A stretch of 64,000 nt of DNA from Saccharicrinis sp963666825. GTDB taxonomy: Bacteria; Bacteroidota; Bacteroidia; Bacteroidales; Marinilabiliaceae. The notes beneath the pieces were generated by a model, which saw only the letters and a list, made by a program, of their open reading frames with translations, was not told the origin of the DNA and ran no database searches. The stretch is from NCBI GenBank assembly GCA_963666825.2, contig OY763044.2, positions 6,386,001 through 6,450,000 of the forward strand. Direction: 5' to 3'. Position numbers and translations under genes: made by a program. Positions 43,284 through 52,575 of this stretch are shown one piece after another. Positions within the stretch are counted from its first letter, which is position 1. Every line of letters begins with the position of its first letter.

Positions 43284-44657
43284 ATGAGAAAAGTATTCCT
43301 ATTATTGACGCTACTAAGTTTTTTGTTATTGTTCATGTCATGTAATGAAGAAGAAACAAGATTATACATAGATCAGGTTTCAATTTCTACACCATTTGAA
43401 ATGCCAACAATAAAATTTCCTGATTTTAATAATTGCCAAAGGATATTAATCACTGATTTTGGTGCAAAAGAGGGAGATAAGGAAAGAACTTCATTAGCCA
43501 TAAAGGAAGCAGTTAAAATTGCAAATGAAAAAGGAGGAGGTGTTGTTGTTGTTCCTAAGGGAGAGTGGCTTACCGGGATGATTCATCTTAAGAGTAATGT
43601 TAATCTGCATCTTGAAGAAGGTGCAACTCTCTTATTTTCTGAAAAACCTGAAGATTATTTGCCTTCTGTATATTCCTCATGGGATGGTATAGAGTGTTTT
43701 AATTATTCTCCTTTGATATATGCTTATGATTGTTCCAATATTGCTATTACTGGAAATGGTGAATTGAAAGCAAAAATGGAAGTTTGGAATGAATGGTCAG
43801 ACCAAATTAGTGAACGAAAGAATAGTCTTGAAATACTTGAGAGTATGACCTTTCATAAAGTCCCGCTTAATAACAGACAAATGGCTTATGAAACCAGTTA
43901 TTTAAGTCCTCAGTTTATTCAATTTAACAGGTGTAGTAACGTGCTTGTTGATGGAGTTTCTATTACAAATAGCCCTTTCTGGGTTATTCATCCTTACATG
44001 TCTAAAAATATTGTTATCAGAAATATTAAAGTTTCAGCTAAAGAGCTCAGCAACGATGGCATTGATGCTGAGATGTCTCAAAATATTTTAATAGAAAATT
44101 GTGTGTTTGATATTGGTAATGAAGCTATAGCCATTAAAGCCGGCAGAAATCAGGATGAATGGTGTGTAAATATTCCAACAAAGAATATTGTTGTTAGAAA
44201 TTGCTTAGTTGAGAATAGCCAACAGTTATTAGCCATGGGAAGTGACTTAGCAGGTGGTGTTGAAAATATTTATATTGATAGTTGTGAGGTTAGAAAGGAA
44301 GCAAAATTAGACCATCTGTTATACATTAAAACGAATGAAAAAAAGGGAGGATACGTCTTTAATGTCTCTCTGAATAATATAAAATGTGATGATTTATCAA
44401 ATGGAATATTAAGTATTGATCCGGATAAGCAAGCTGATGAAGAAAAATCAGGATCTGTTAATCAGGAAAGTATCACATCTATAAGTAATATATTTTTAAA
44501 AAATATATCAACAACTAGTGCTCAATTTATTACTAAGGTTATAGCGCAAAAACAATTTCCTGTTAAAAATATTATATTAAAGAATGTTAGCTCAAGAAAT
44601 ATTAGTGATATAAACTATTATAATGAAAATGTAATTAATTTTAATGTTATTGATTAA
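43284..44657 (+). CDS. GH28-like lipoprotein with altered catalytic residues
   Basis: 457 residues with a lipoprotein signal (LLFMSCNEEE, lipobox Cys). The fold is GH28 polygalacturonase-like: ITDFGAKEGDKERTSLAIKE, GGGVVVVPKGEW, NVNLHLEEGATLLFS, NIAITGNGEL. The first catalytic Asp is present (Asp258, SNDGID), but the Asp-Asp pair is replaced by Asn279-Glu280 (DIGNEAIAIKAG), the usual Gly-His is missing (LLAMGSDLAGG) and Arg-Ile-Lys reads Tyr-Ile-Lys. It may be a divergent or inactive hydrolase that binds pectin. It lies between the lyase and the regulator. Confidence 0.8.
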   Translation: MRKVFLLLTLLSFLLLFMSCNEEETRLYIDQVSISTPFEMPTIKFPDFNNCQRILITDFGAKEGDKERTSLAIKEAVKIANEKGGGVVVVPKGEWLTGMIHLKSNVNLHLEEGATLLFSEKPEDYLPSVYSSWDGIECFNYSPLIYAYDCSNIAITGNGELKAKMEVWNEWSDQISERKNSLEILESMTFHKVPLNNRQMAYETSYLSPQFIQFNRCSNVLVDGVSITNSPFWVIHPYMSKNIVIRNIKVSAKELSNDGIDAEMSQNILIENCVFDIGNEAIAIKAGRNQDEWCVNIPTKNIVVRNCLVENSQQLLAMGSDLAGGVENIYIDSCEVRKEAKLDHLLYIKTNEKKGGYVFNVSLNNIKCDDLSNGILSIDPDKQADEEKSGSVNQESITSISNIFLKNISTTSAQFITKVIAQKQFPVKNIILKNVSSRNISDINYYNENVINFNVID

Positions 44658-44802
44658 TTATAAGGAGTTGAATTAATTGAAATAAGAGGTATTATTAAGT
44701 ATATATATATAGTTAGTTATAAAACTTAGTTATATCAATACTATAATTTACTTCTAATTTAATTAAATTGCGATATTAAATCATTTATATTTTCTACTAC
44801 GG

Positions 44803-47800
44803 ATGATGATTATTAAAATAGCTAAAGAGGGATATGTAAATTTACGTTTACTTTTTTTTACAATATTTGTTTGTTTTGTTGCTCAGAATATAAGCTCTCA
44901 AAAAAAGTTTGAACACATCTCTATTAATGAAGGATTATCAAATAACTCCATTCGAACTATCATGCAATCGCAGGAGGGTTATTTATGGTTTGGTACTTTA
45001 AATGGATTAAACCGTTACGACGGTAAAGAAATCAGAAGCTTTATATACGAACCTGGGAATAAAAAAAGTCTTTCAAGTGATAGAATATATTTTATGTTTG
45101 AAGATAGTTTAAATTACATCTGGTTGTTAACTTATGATTATCAGGTGTTAAGATTTAATCCTCAGACAGAGAAATTTATACATATCAATCCGAAATTACC
45201 TGAAGGAATGTCTTTGGGAAGGAGCCATGTTGGTATATTTGCAAGCTCTCCTACCAGAGTCTGGATAACCTCAAATGAAGGTGTAATCATAAGAGTAAAG
45301 CAAAAAAAGGATTCTGAGGAAATGGAATTTGACTTTTTTAGTGATAAAGACATATTTACTTCAGATAAAGAAACTTTTATTTTTAAAGACACTGTCGGAA
45401 AAATCTGGTTTGGAACACAAAAAGGTTTATTTGCTTTAGAAAATGATAGTATTAGTATTTCGTCATTAAAAAAATCAAGGAGTCACATCATAGATTCAGT
45501 TCATTATTTTAATAAGTACTACGAAATATCACCAAATAATATTCTTTTTGGAACTGATAATAAAGGCCTTTACGAATATAAAAATGGAAGTTTTAATGTA
45601 TGGAGTGCTATACAGGATACTACAATAAAAGTTAGAGATATAAAAGAAGGAAAATCGAATGATATTCTTATTTCTACACAGGGTAGTGGTTTATATTACG
45701 TCAATAAAGATAAAGTTGTAAGAAATCTTAAATATGACAATGTATCAAACTATTATAAGATTTTCTGTGATCATGAGGGTATTTTCTGGATATTAACTCA
45801 ATTACGGGGTGTAGTGATGTTTAATCCTGAGAAAAATGTATTAAAGCATTTTGATTTACATAGCGAAAACAGAGAATCATTAGGGGAGACAGATAAACAA
45901 AAGTTTTTAGAGGACAAATGGGGGAATGTTTGGATTGGTATTTATGGTGGAGGCTTATTTAAATTTAACAGAGAACTTGAAGAATTTGAATACTTCTATC
46001 ACGATAGAAATAATACCAACAGTCTGTCATCTAACTTTGTTATTTCTCTATTTGAAGATAACTCAGAGAACCTTTGGATTGGAACCTTTAAGGGAGGACT
46101 AAATAAACTTAATTTATCAGAGAGTTTCTTTCAGTATAAGGAATTAGAAGAAAGTAATATTTTAGATTCAAAAAATAATGTTAGATGTATAGCTGAAGAC
46201 TTTGATCAGAGAGTTTGGGTTGGAACAAAGTATGGAAATATTTATTGTTGTGATAAGAATAATAATATACTTTTTACAATTCCGGACGATTTAAAAAATG
46301 AGGATGAATACATTCGAAGTAATGTATATGCTATTTTGCCTGATGGAAATAATTTGTGGGTAGGAACAAAAGGTAATGGTTTATACCATATCAAAGGCGT
46401 ACTGGACTTTGATGGTAAAAAGGATAAAAGGTATGAAATTGAAGTTTACAGACATTCTGATGATGATCCCAATAGCCTTGCCTTTGACGATATATATTCA
46501 TTATATCAGGATCAATATGGACAGATATGGGTTGGAACCTATCATGGGGGACTAAGTATTATTCGAAATTCAAATGTTAAAATAAGCTTTAAAAATTATT
46601 CAAGAAGTGATATTGATTCTAATAGTTTGAGCGATAACAGGGTGAGGAAGATTTATCAGGATCGAAACAATAACATATGGATCGGTACTGTAAATGGGCT
46701 AAATTATCTTGATTCAAAATACATTGCTTCAGATCAGAAAAAGTTTGTGCGATACTTTAAGGATGCTTCTAAGGTAAACTCTTTGGCAAATAACGATATT
46801 TTAGATATTCACCAGGATTTAAACAATACTCTTTGGGTTGCCACATATGGTGGAGGATTAAATAGTATGAATATTCAAAAGGATACTGTTATTTTTAATC
46901 ATTATTTCAGAAAAGATGGATTACCTAGTAATATTGCATTGTCTATTTTAGAAGATAAAAAGTTAAATCTGTGGATTGGTACTGATAATGGATTAGCTAA
47001 GTTTTCTGCTCAGGAACATACTATTGAATTAATTGATAATAATGATGGATTAGGACATAGTGAGTTTACAGAAAGTTGTAGATATAAAGCTAAAAATGGA
47101 GATCTGTTATTTGGAACTGTTAATGGATACATACGGTTTAATCCGGATTCAATCTTTAATAAACAGAATAATTACCCAATTTTATTTACCGCATTCAAAC
47201 TTTTTAATGAGGTTAAACTTCCTGAAAGAGAAGGTAGCCCTTTAAAAAAATCAATTAATGAAACAGAACATATAAACTTAAAGCACAATCAAAATTCCAT
47301 AGGTATAGACTTTGCTGTGATGGACTTTAAATATCCTGAAAAGATACAGTATTCTTATATTTTAGAGAATTATGATGAAAAATGGAATACTGTAATAGGT
47401 AAGTCAAATGCTGTGTATAAAGGGATACCTCCAGGGAAATATACCTTTAAATTAAAAGCAACAGACAGTAAGGGGAAATGGATGGATGAGATGCGTACAA
47501 TAAAAATTGTTATAGAACCTCCATTTTGGAAATCTATCTGGGCATATATTCTGTATCTGATTGTAATTGTTGTTATTTACTATTTTATTATTTCTGAAAT
47601 CAGGGTAAGACATAAGATTAAATATGAAAATATTTTATCAGAGGAAAAATTTAAATTCTTTACCAATATTTCGCATGAGTTTAAAACTCCGCTAACGCTT
47701 ATTAATAATTCTGTTGATGATATTGTAAAAGCTAAATCATTTACTAAAGATGTTAGAAACAGTATTAATCTAGTGAAGAAAAATGCAGAATACCTTAATA

Positions 47801-49218
47801 GATTAATAGAGCAGTTAATTGACTTTAGAAGACTTCAGAATGGTAAGTTGGATTTACGGGTGAAGAAAATTGAAATAATTGCTTATTTAAATGACATATA
47901 TCTAACTTTTTTACCATTTGCAGAGAAGAAAAAAATTAAATTCTTATTTAAATCAGATATTCCGGAACAGGACGGATTAATAGATGTTCGTCATGTTGAT
48001 AAGATTTTGAATAATTTAATATCAAATGCGTTGAAACATTCACCTTCCAATCATAAAGTGAAATTTACAGTTTCGGTATTAGAAAATGCAGAGAAGCTAA
48101 AAATTGAGATTGCTGATGAAGGAAAAGGAATTAGTAAAGAGTATATCGATAAAGTATTTGAGCGATTCATGTTTATCGAAAATGATATGTATTCAAACTT
48201 AAAAGGTTCCGGTATTGGATTATCTTTAACTAAAGAACTGGTTCATTTACATAAAGGAACAATTTCGTTAACAAGTAAAGAAAATGAAGGTAGTGTTTTT
48301 ACTATTGAAATACCTATTGACCAATCTTTTTATGAAGAGGATGAATTTGATAATACAGAAGTAGGTTCTTTTCTTCAGCAGAGAAAACCTTTTTTTACTT
48401 ATGATAGTGAAGAAGAAGAAAGACATGGTAATACTCAATTGATAAAGACTACTTATGCTGTAAAATCCAAGTTGTTGATTATTGATGATAATGAAGAATT
48501 GAGAGGGTATTTAGTTGATAAATTAAGTAAAGAATATTCTGTAGTTGAGGCTATTAATGGTGAAGAGGGTATTAAACTGGCAGAGGAGGTAAACCCTGAT
48601 TTAATAATTACAGATGTCAAAATGCCTAAGTTAGATGGTATTGAATTGACAAAACATATCAAAAATAATTTTGAAACTTCTCATATTCCAATAATCCTTT
48701 TAACAGGGAAGTCTTCGCTTAGTAGTCAAATAGAAGGTATTGACAGTGGTGCAGATGATTATATAACAAAACCGTTTAACTTAGAATACTTAAGAACCAG
48801 AATTGTAAACATCATCAATCAGCGTAAACAGCTAAAAGAGAAATTTAGTAAAGAACCTGGATTTAAACCAGAGAAATTAACCACATCAAATAAAGATCAG
48901 GAGTTCTTATCTCAGGTTATAGAAACTGTTGAAAAAAACATCAAAACTCCGAATTATACAATTGAAGATGTTATTACAGAGCTAAACATAACGCGTTCGT
49001 TCTTTTTTAAGAAAATGAAGTCTGTTTCAGGTTATGCTCCTAAAGAGTTTATACGTATTGTAAAAATGAAAAAAGCTGCAGAATTGCTTCGTAATCCGGA
49101 CACAACTATTACTCAGGTGAGTTATGAAACGGGTTTTAGTGATCCTGATTATTTCAGTAAAAGTTTTAAAAATTTCTTTGGCGAAACGCCAACTTCATAT
49201 AAAAAGAAGTATTCTTAA
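44803..49218 (+). CDS. Hybrid two-component sensor/regulator (HTCS)
   Basis: 1471 residues: signal peptide (~1-32), Reg_prop beta-propeller repeats (~36-800, many WIGT motifs), Y_Y_Y domain (~840-905), membrane helix (~911-932), HisKA with phospho-acceptor His958 (FFTNISHEFKTPLTLI), HATPase domain, receiver domain with Asp1271 (IITDVKMPKLDG), and a C-terminal AraC-type HTH (~1365-1471, VSYETGFSDPDYFSKSF). This is the standard HTCS architecture that senses oligosaccharides in the periplasm and activates polysaccharide-use genes. It should control the surrounding lyase, GH115 and CBM genes. TTAGTTATA occurs twice, 13 bp apart, in its own upstream region. Confidence 0.95.
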   Translation: MMIIKIAKEGYVNLRLLFFTIFVCFVAQNISSQKKFEHISINEGLSNNSIRTIMQSQEGYLWFGTLNGLNRYDGKEIRSFIYEPGNKKSLSSDRIYFMFEDSLNYIWLLTYDYQVLRFNPQTEKFIHINPKLPEGMSLGRSHVGIFASSPTRVWITSNEGVIIRVKQKKDSEEMEFDFFSDKDIFTSDKETFIFKDTVGKIWFGTQKGLFALENDSISISSLKKSRSHIIDSVHYFNKYYEISPNNILFGTDNKGLYEYKNGSFNVWSAIQDTTIKVRDIKEGKSNDILISTQGSGLYYVNKDKVVRNLKYDNVSNYYKIFCDHEGIFWILTQLRGVVMFNPEKNVLKHFDLHSENRESLGETDKQKFLEDKWGNVWIGIYGGGLFKFNRELEEFEYFYHDRNNTNSLSSNFVISLFEDNSENLWIGTFKGGLNKLNLSESFFQYKELEESNILDSKNNVRCIAEDFDQRVWVGTKYGNIYCCDKNNNILFTIPDDLKNEDEYIRSNVYAILPDGNNLWVGTKGNGLYHIKGVLDFDGKKDKRYEIEVYRHSDDDPNSLAFDDIYSLYQDQYGQIWVGTYHGGLSIIRNSNVKISFKNYSRSDIDSNSLSDNRVRKIYQDRNNNIWIGTVNGLNYLDSKYIASDQKKFVRYFKDASKVNSLANNDILDIHQDLNNTLWVATYGGGLNSMNIQKDTVIFNHYFRKDGLPSNIALSILEDKKLNLWIGTDNGLAKFSAQEHTIELIDNNDGLGHSEFTESCRYKAKNGDLLFGTVNGYIRFNPDSIFNKQNNYPILFTAFKLFNEVKLPEREGSPLKKSINETEHINLKHNQNSIGIDFAVMDFKYPEKIQYSYILENYDEKWNTVIGKSNAVYKGIPPGKYTFKLKATDSKGKWMDEMRTIKIVIEPPFWKSIWAYILYLIVIVVIYYFIISEIRVRHKIKYENILSEEKFKFFTNISHEFKTPLTLINNSVDDIVKAKSFTKDVRNSINLVKKNAEYLNRLIEQLIDFRRLQNGKLDLRVKKIEIIAYLNDIYLTFLPFAEKKKIKFLFKSDIPEQDGLIDVRHVDKILNNLISNALKHSPSNHKVKFTVSVLENAEKLKIEIADEGKGISKEYIDKVFERFMFIENDMYSNLKGSGIGLSLTKELVHLHKGTISLTSKENEGSVFTIEIPIDQSFYEEDEFDNTEVGSFLQQRKPFFTYDSEEEERHGNTQLIKTTYAVKSKLLIIDDNEELRGYLVDKLSKEYSVVEAINGEEGIKLAEEVNPDLIITDVKMPKLDGIELTKHIKNNFETSHIPIILLTGKSSLSSQIEGIDSGADDYITKPFNLEYLRTRIVNIINQRKQLKEKFSKEPGFKPEKLTTSNKDQEFLSQVIETVEKNIKTPNYTIEDVITELNITRSFFFKKMKSVSGYAPKEFIRIVKMKKAAELLRNPDTTITQVSYETGFSDPDYFSKSFKNFFGETPTSYKKKYS

Positions 49219-49431
49219 TATAAACTTTTGGCAGGTAGTTCATTGTAAAAGAAAATGTAAATTATAAGGATGGTTAATAGTTTTGTATTGGCAAAAAAAG
49301 CATTTGTAACCAGATGGATTAAATTACTGTAAAAAAAATGTTTATCCTGTATTGGGTGGATTTTTTTACAGTTTACATTTGATTGTATAGCTGTATTTTA
49401 GTGAAAATAAATAAATGTTATTTGAACTAAA

Positions 49432-52335
49432 ATGAATAAGAAATTACCCTTAATTTTTACGCTTGTTTTATGCTTTTTGCCAGTTTTTTTATTTGCAAAA
49501 AAGCAACAGGATTTTGTAATTACATCTCCAAAAATCAAAGCAAATATTAGTATTGATAGTAAAGAAGATTCTCTAGTTTTTACCGCTTTGGAGCTTTTTA
49601 AAAGTGATGTATACAAAATATCAAATAGCAAACTTTCTATAAATGGAAATGCTAAATCTGATTACCTGATAAAGACAGGAACTTTAGGGGTTAACCCTGA
49701 TTTTGATAGTCAATGTTTAGCAATAGGCCTGGATACTTCTTATCTGAAACAACATCCGGAAAGTTATGTTATAAAGATTGTAAAGGGAAAGAAGAATGAA
49801 AGCCATATGTTATGGATCGTAGGTAGTGAACCAAGAGGAACTGCATATGCTTTAATGGAATTAAGTAAAGAGATAGGAGTATCTCCATGGTATTGGTGGA
49901 ATGATGTTGAACCAACGAAAAGGGAGACCATTACAATCCCTGCTGATTATTATCTTCAGGATGGACCAAAAGTTAAGTTTCGTGGAATATTTCTAAATGA
50001 TGAAGACTGGGGATTGAAGCCTTGGGCATCGAAAACTTTTGAGCCTGAAACTGGTGATATAGGTCCTAAAACCTATGAGAAAATTTTCGAATTGTTACTT
50101 CGTTTAAAAGCAAATTATATTTGGCCAGCCATGCATGAATGTACCAGAGCCTTTTTTACATATCCTGATAATATATGGATGGCTGATAAATATGGTATAT
50201 GGGTTGGTTCTTCTCATTGTGAACCAATGCTTCGAAATAATGTGGATGAATGGCACAGATGGAATCCGGAAGAGGGCGACAGAGGGAAATGGAATTTTGA
50301 CATCAACTCAGAGAAAATTACAGAATACTGGAGTCAAAGAGTTAACAAAGGAGCTAAGTATGATGCCATTTATACTGTTGGTATGAGGGGTATTCATGAT
50401 GGTAGAATGCCGGGAGGAAAAAATAAGGAAGATAAAGTAAGAATTCTGGGTGATGTAGTCAATGCACAACGTGAAATTCTTACTGATATTAAGGGGGAGG
50501 AAGCTAAGTCTATTCCCCAAATATTTTGTCCTTACAAAGAGGTTTTAGAGTTATATAGAGCAGGAGCAAATATTCCTGATGATGTAACTATAATGTGGGC
50601 AGACGATAATAATGGATATATACGTCAGCTTTCAAACGAAAAGGAGAGATTGCGCTCAGGAGGAGCCGGAGTTTACTATCATATTTCTTACTGGGGCAGA
50701 CCTCACGATTATTTATGGTTAGAGTCTATTCCTGTTGCTTTGATATGGGAAGAAATGTATAAAGCATATCAAACGAATGGTAAAAATGTATGGATTGTAA
50801 ATGTAGGAGACATTAAACCAAACGAAATTGGGATGAACTTCTTTCTTGATATGGCCTGGAATCCGGATCAGTTTACTTCTGATAATCTTAATTCGTATTA
50901 TGAAAAATTTGCTAAAGAGCAGTTTGGAGATAAGTATGCCAGTGAAATAGGTAGCATCTTAGAAAAATACTTTCAGTTAGGTTTTGCCCGTAAACCTGAA
51001 CATATGGGTTGGACATCGGTATATCCTAACACTGAAATATCTGATCCTGAGTTTTCATTATATAATAATGGTGATGAGGTTCAACAAAGAATAGATGCTT
51101 ATGAGAATATTGAGCTGAAAGTAGAGGATTTAATAAGTAAGCTGCCTGAAAATAAGAAAGAAGCTTTTTATCAACTTGTAGCTTATAAGGTTATTGGTGC
51201 TTCTAATATGAATAAGAAGTTGCTGTATGCTTATAAAAGTCGTGAGTATGCAAAGCAAAAAAGAAATAGTGCCAATCTGTATGCCGAAAAGGCCGAATTA
51301 GCCTATGAAAAAATAAAGCAGGCAACTAGTTTTTATAATGATTCATTAGCAGGAGGGAAGTGGAAATATATGATGTCATATAATCCTCGTGAACTTCCGG
51401 TATTTAATATGCCTGAAACAGGTGCATATAAATCAGAAAGTGAAAAAGCAGGTTTTATTCAGATAGAAGGAAGTGACCAGCCTATTAATTCTGGAGAGCA
51501 AAAAGTTAGTGTTCCAGTATTTAATTCTGCAACAGATTGTTCTTATTTTATTGATGTAGTAAACTCAGGAACTCAGGACTTATCATGGTCTTTCAGTAAT
51601 GACATTCCATGGATTAAAATATCTAAAGAATCGGGTTCTACATCTACAGAAGAAAGAGTTTGGTTATCGGTTGACTGGAGTAAATTTCCTGATTCGACAA
51701 AAGAAAAGGCTCTTCTTAAATTAAATGTAAATGACAGTAGCCTTGATCTTCAGGTTATAGCGCAAAAAGTTGAATATAATAATCATGAATCAGCTCTTTT
51801 TGTTGAAGATAATGGAGTGGTTTCAATAGAAGCTGAGCATTATTCAGATATTAAAGGTAGTAATGACAAATCCTGGAAAACAATTGCAGGATTGGGAAGA
51901 GAAAGTGATGCTATAGGAAGTTATCCAATAAGTGGCTTATCTCAGGATACATTAAAAATAAAAGAATCAGCATATTTATCATACAATATTAACACAAGCT
52001 CCTCTGGTATCTCGAATTTGTATTTTTACTGTTTGCCAAATCAACCTGTAAATAGCGATTATCAACTTCGTTTTGCCATTAGCATTGATGATAAAGAGCC
52101 TGTTATCATGAATGCAGAACTTAAAAAGGAGATGAATGAGCATAATAAGGAATGGCAAAAAAATGTGCTTAGTTCTGTAACAATTCAACATACTTCAATT
52201 GATATACCAACATTAGGGAATCATAATTTAAAGATCTATATGATTGATCCGGGAGTGGTTGTGGATAAGTTCGAAATTGTTTTTGGAGATAAAAAAACTT
52301 CTTATCTCGGTAGTAAAGAAACTAAGGCTAAGTAA
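49432..52335 (+). CDS. GH115 alpha-glucuronidase
   Basis: 967 residues, signal peptide (~1-22), no T9SS domain. GH115 core at ~35-620, with VKFRGIFLNDEDWGLKPW, ELLLRLKANYIWPAMHECTR and YHISYWGRPHDYLW. The C-terminal region includes an Ig-like segment and a CBM-like GH115 C domain (VVSIEAEHYSDIKG). The family removes alpha-1,2-linked (4-O-methyl) glucuronic acid from xylan or related polymers. It is followed by a second GH115 gene, so substrate specificity is probably divided between them. Confidence 0.9.
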   Translation: MNKKLPLIFTLVLCFLPVFLFAKKQQDFVITSPKIKANISIDSKEDSLVFTALELFKSDVYKISNSKLSINGNAKSDYLIKTGTLGVNPDFDSQCLAIGLDTSYLKQHPESYVIKIVKGKKNESHMLWIVGSEPRGTAYALMELSKEIGVSPWYWWNDVEPTKRETITIPADYYLQDGPKVKFRGIFLNDEDWGLKPWASKTFEPETGDIGPKTYEKIFELLLRLKANYIWPAMHECTRAFFTYPDNIWMADKYGIWVGSSHCEPMLRNNVDEWHRWNPEEGDRGKWNFDINSEKITEYWSQRVNKGAKYDAIYTVGMRGIHDGRMPGGKNKEDKVRILGDVVNAQREILTDIKGEEAKSIPQIFCPYKEVLELYRAGANIPDDVTIMWADDNNGYIRQLSNEKERLRSGGAGVYYHISYWGRPHDYLWLESIPVALIWEEMYKAYQTNGKNVWIVNVGDIKPNEIGMNFFLDMAWNPDQFTSDNLNSYYEKFAKEQFGDKYASEIGSILEKYFQLGFARKPEHMGWTSVYPNTEISDPEFSLYNNGDEVQQRIDAYENIELKVEDLISKLPENKKEAFYQLVAYKVIGASNMNKKLLYAYKSREYAKQKRNSANLYAEKAELAYEKIKQATSFYNDSLAGGKWKYMMSYNPRELPVFNMPETGAYKSESEKAGFIQIEGSDQPINSGEQKVSVPVFNSATDCSYFIDVVNSGTQDLSWSFSNDIPWIKISKESGSTSTEERVWLSVDWSKFPDSTKEKALLKLNVNDSSLDLQVIAQKVEYNNHESALFVEDNGVVSIEAEHYSDIKGSNDKSWKTIAGLGRESDAIGSYPISGLSQDTLKIKESAYLSYNINTSSSGISNLYFYCLPNQPVNSDYQLRFAISIDDKEPVIMNAELKKEMNEHNKEWQKNVLSSVTIQHTSIDIPTLGNHNLKIYMIDPGVVVDKFEIVFGDKKTSYLGSKETKAK

Positions 52336-52449
52336 ATTAGATAGCTTCTAATTCTAGGCTAATTATCAGGAATATAAACAAAAAATATACTAAGGATTGT
52401 GGGATTTTTCTATCTCACAGTCTTTTAGATTGTTAAATATCAATAGGAG

Positions 52450-52480
52450 TAGCATCTTTATAATAGTGATAGCATCTTTA
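52450..52480 (+). promoter_or_regulatory. Direct repeat upstream of second GH115 gene
   Basis: TAGCATCTTTA occurs at 52450-52460 and 52470-52480, exactly 20 bp apart (two helical turns). The spacing and orientation suit a dimeric AraC-type binding site such as that of the neighbouring HTCS; this is inference. Confidence 0.4.
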
Positions 52481-52575
52481 ATTTAATGTAAATTGTGTTA
52501 TAAATGGATGCGTTTACACTTCTTAAGCTTGAATAAATCTACATAAATCTTAAATCAGAAAATTCTGCACAAATC

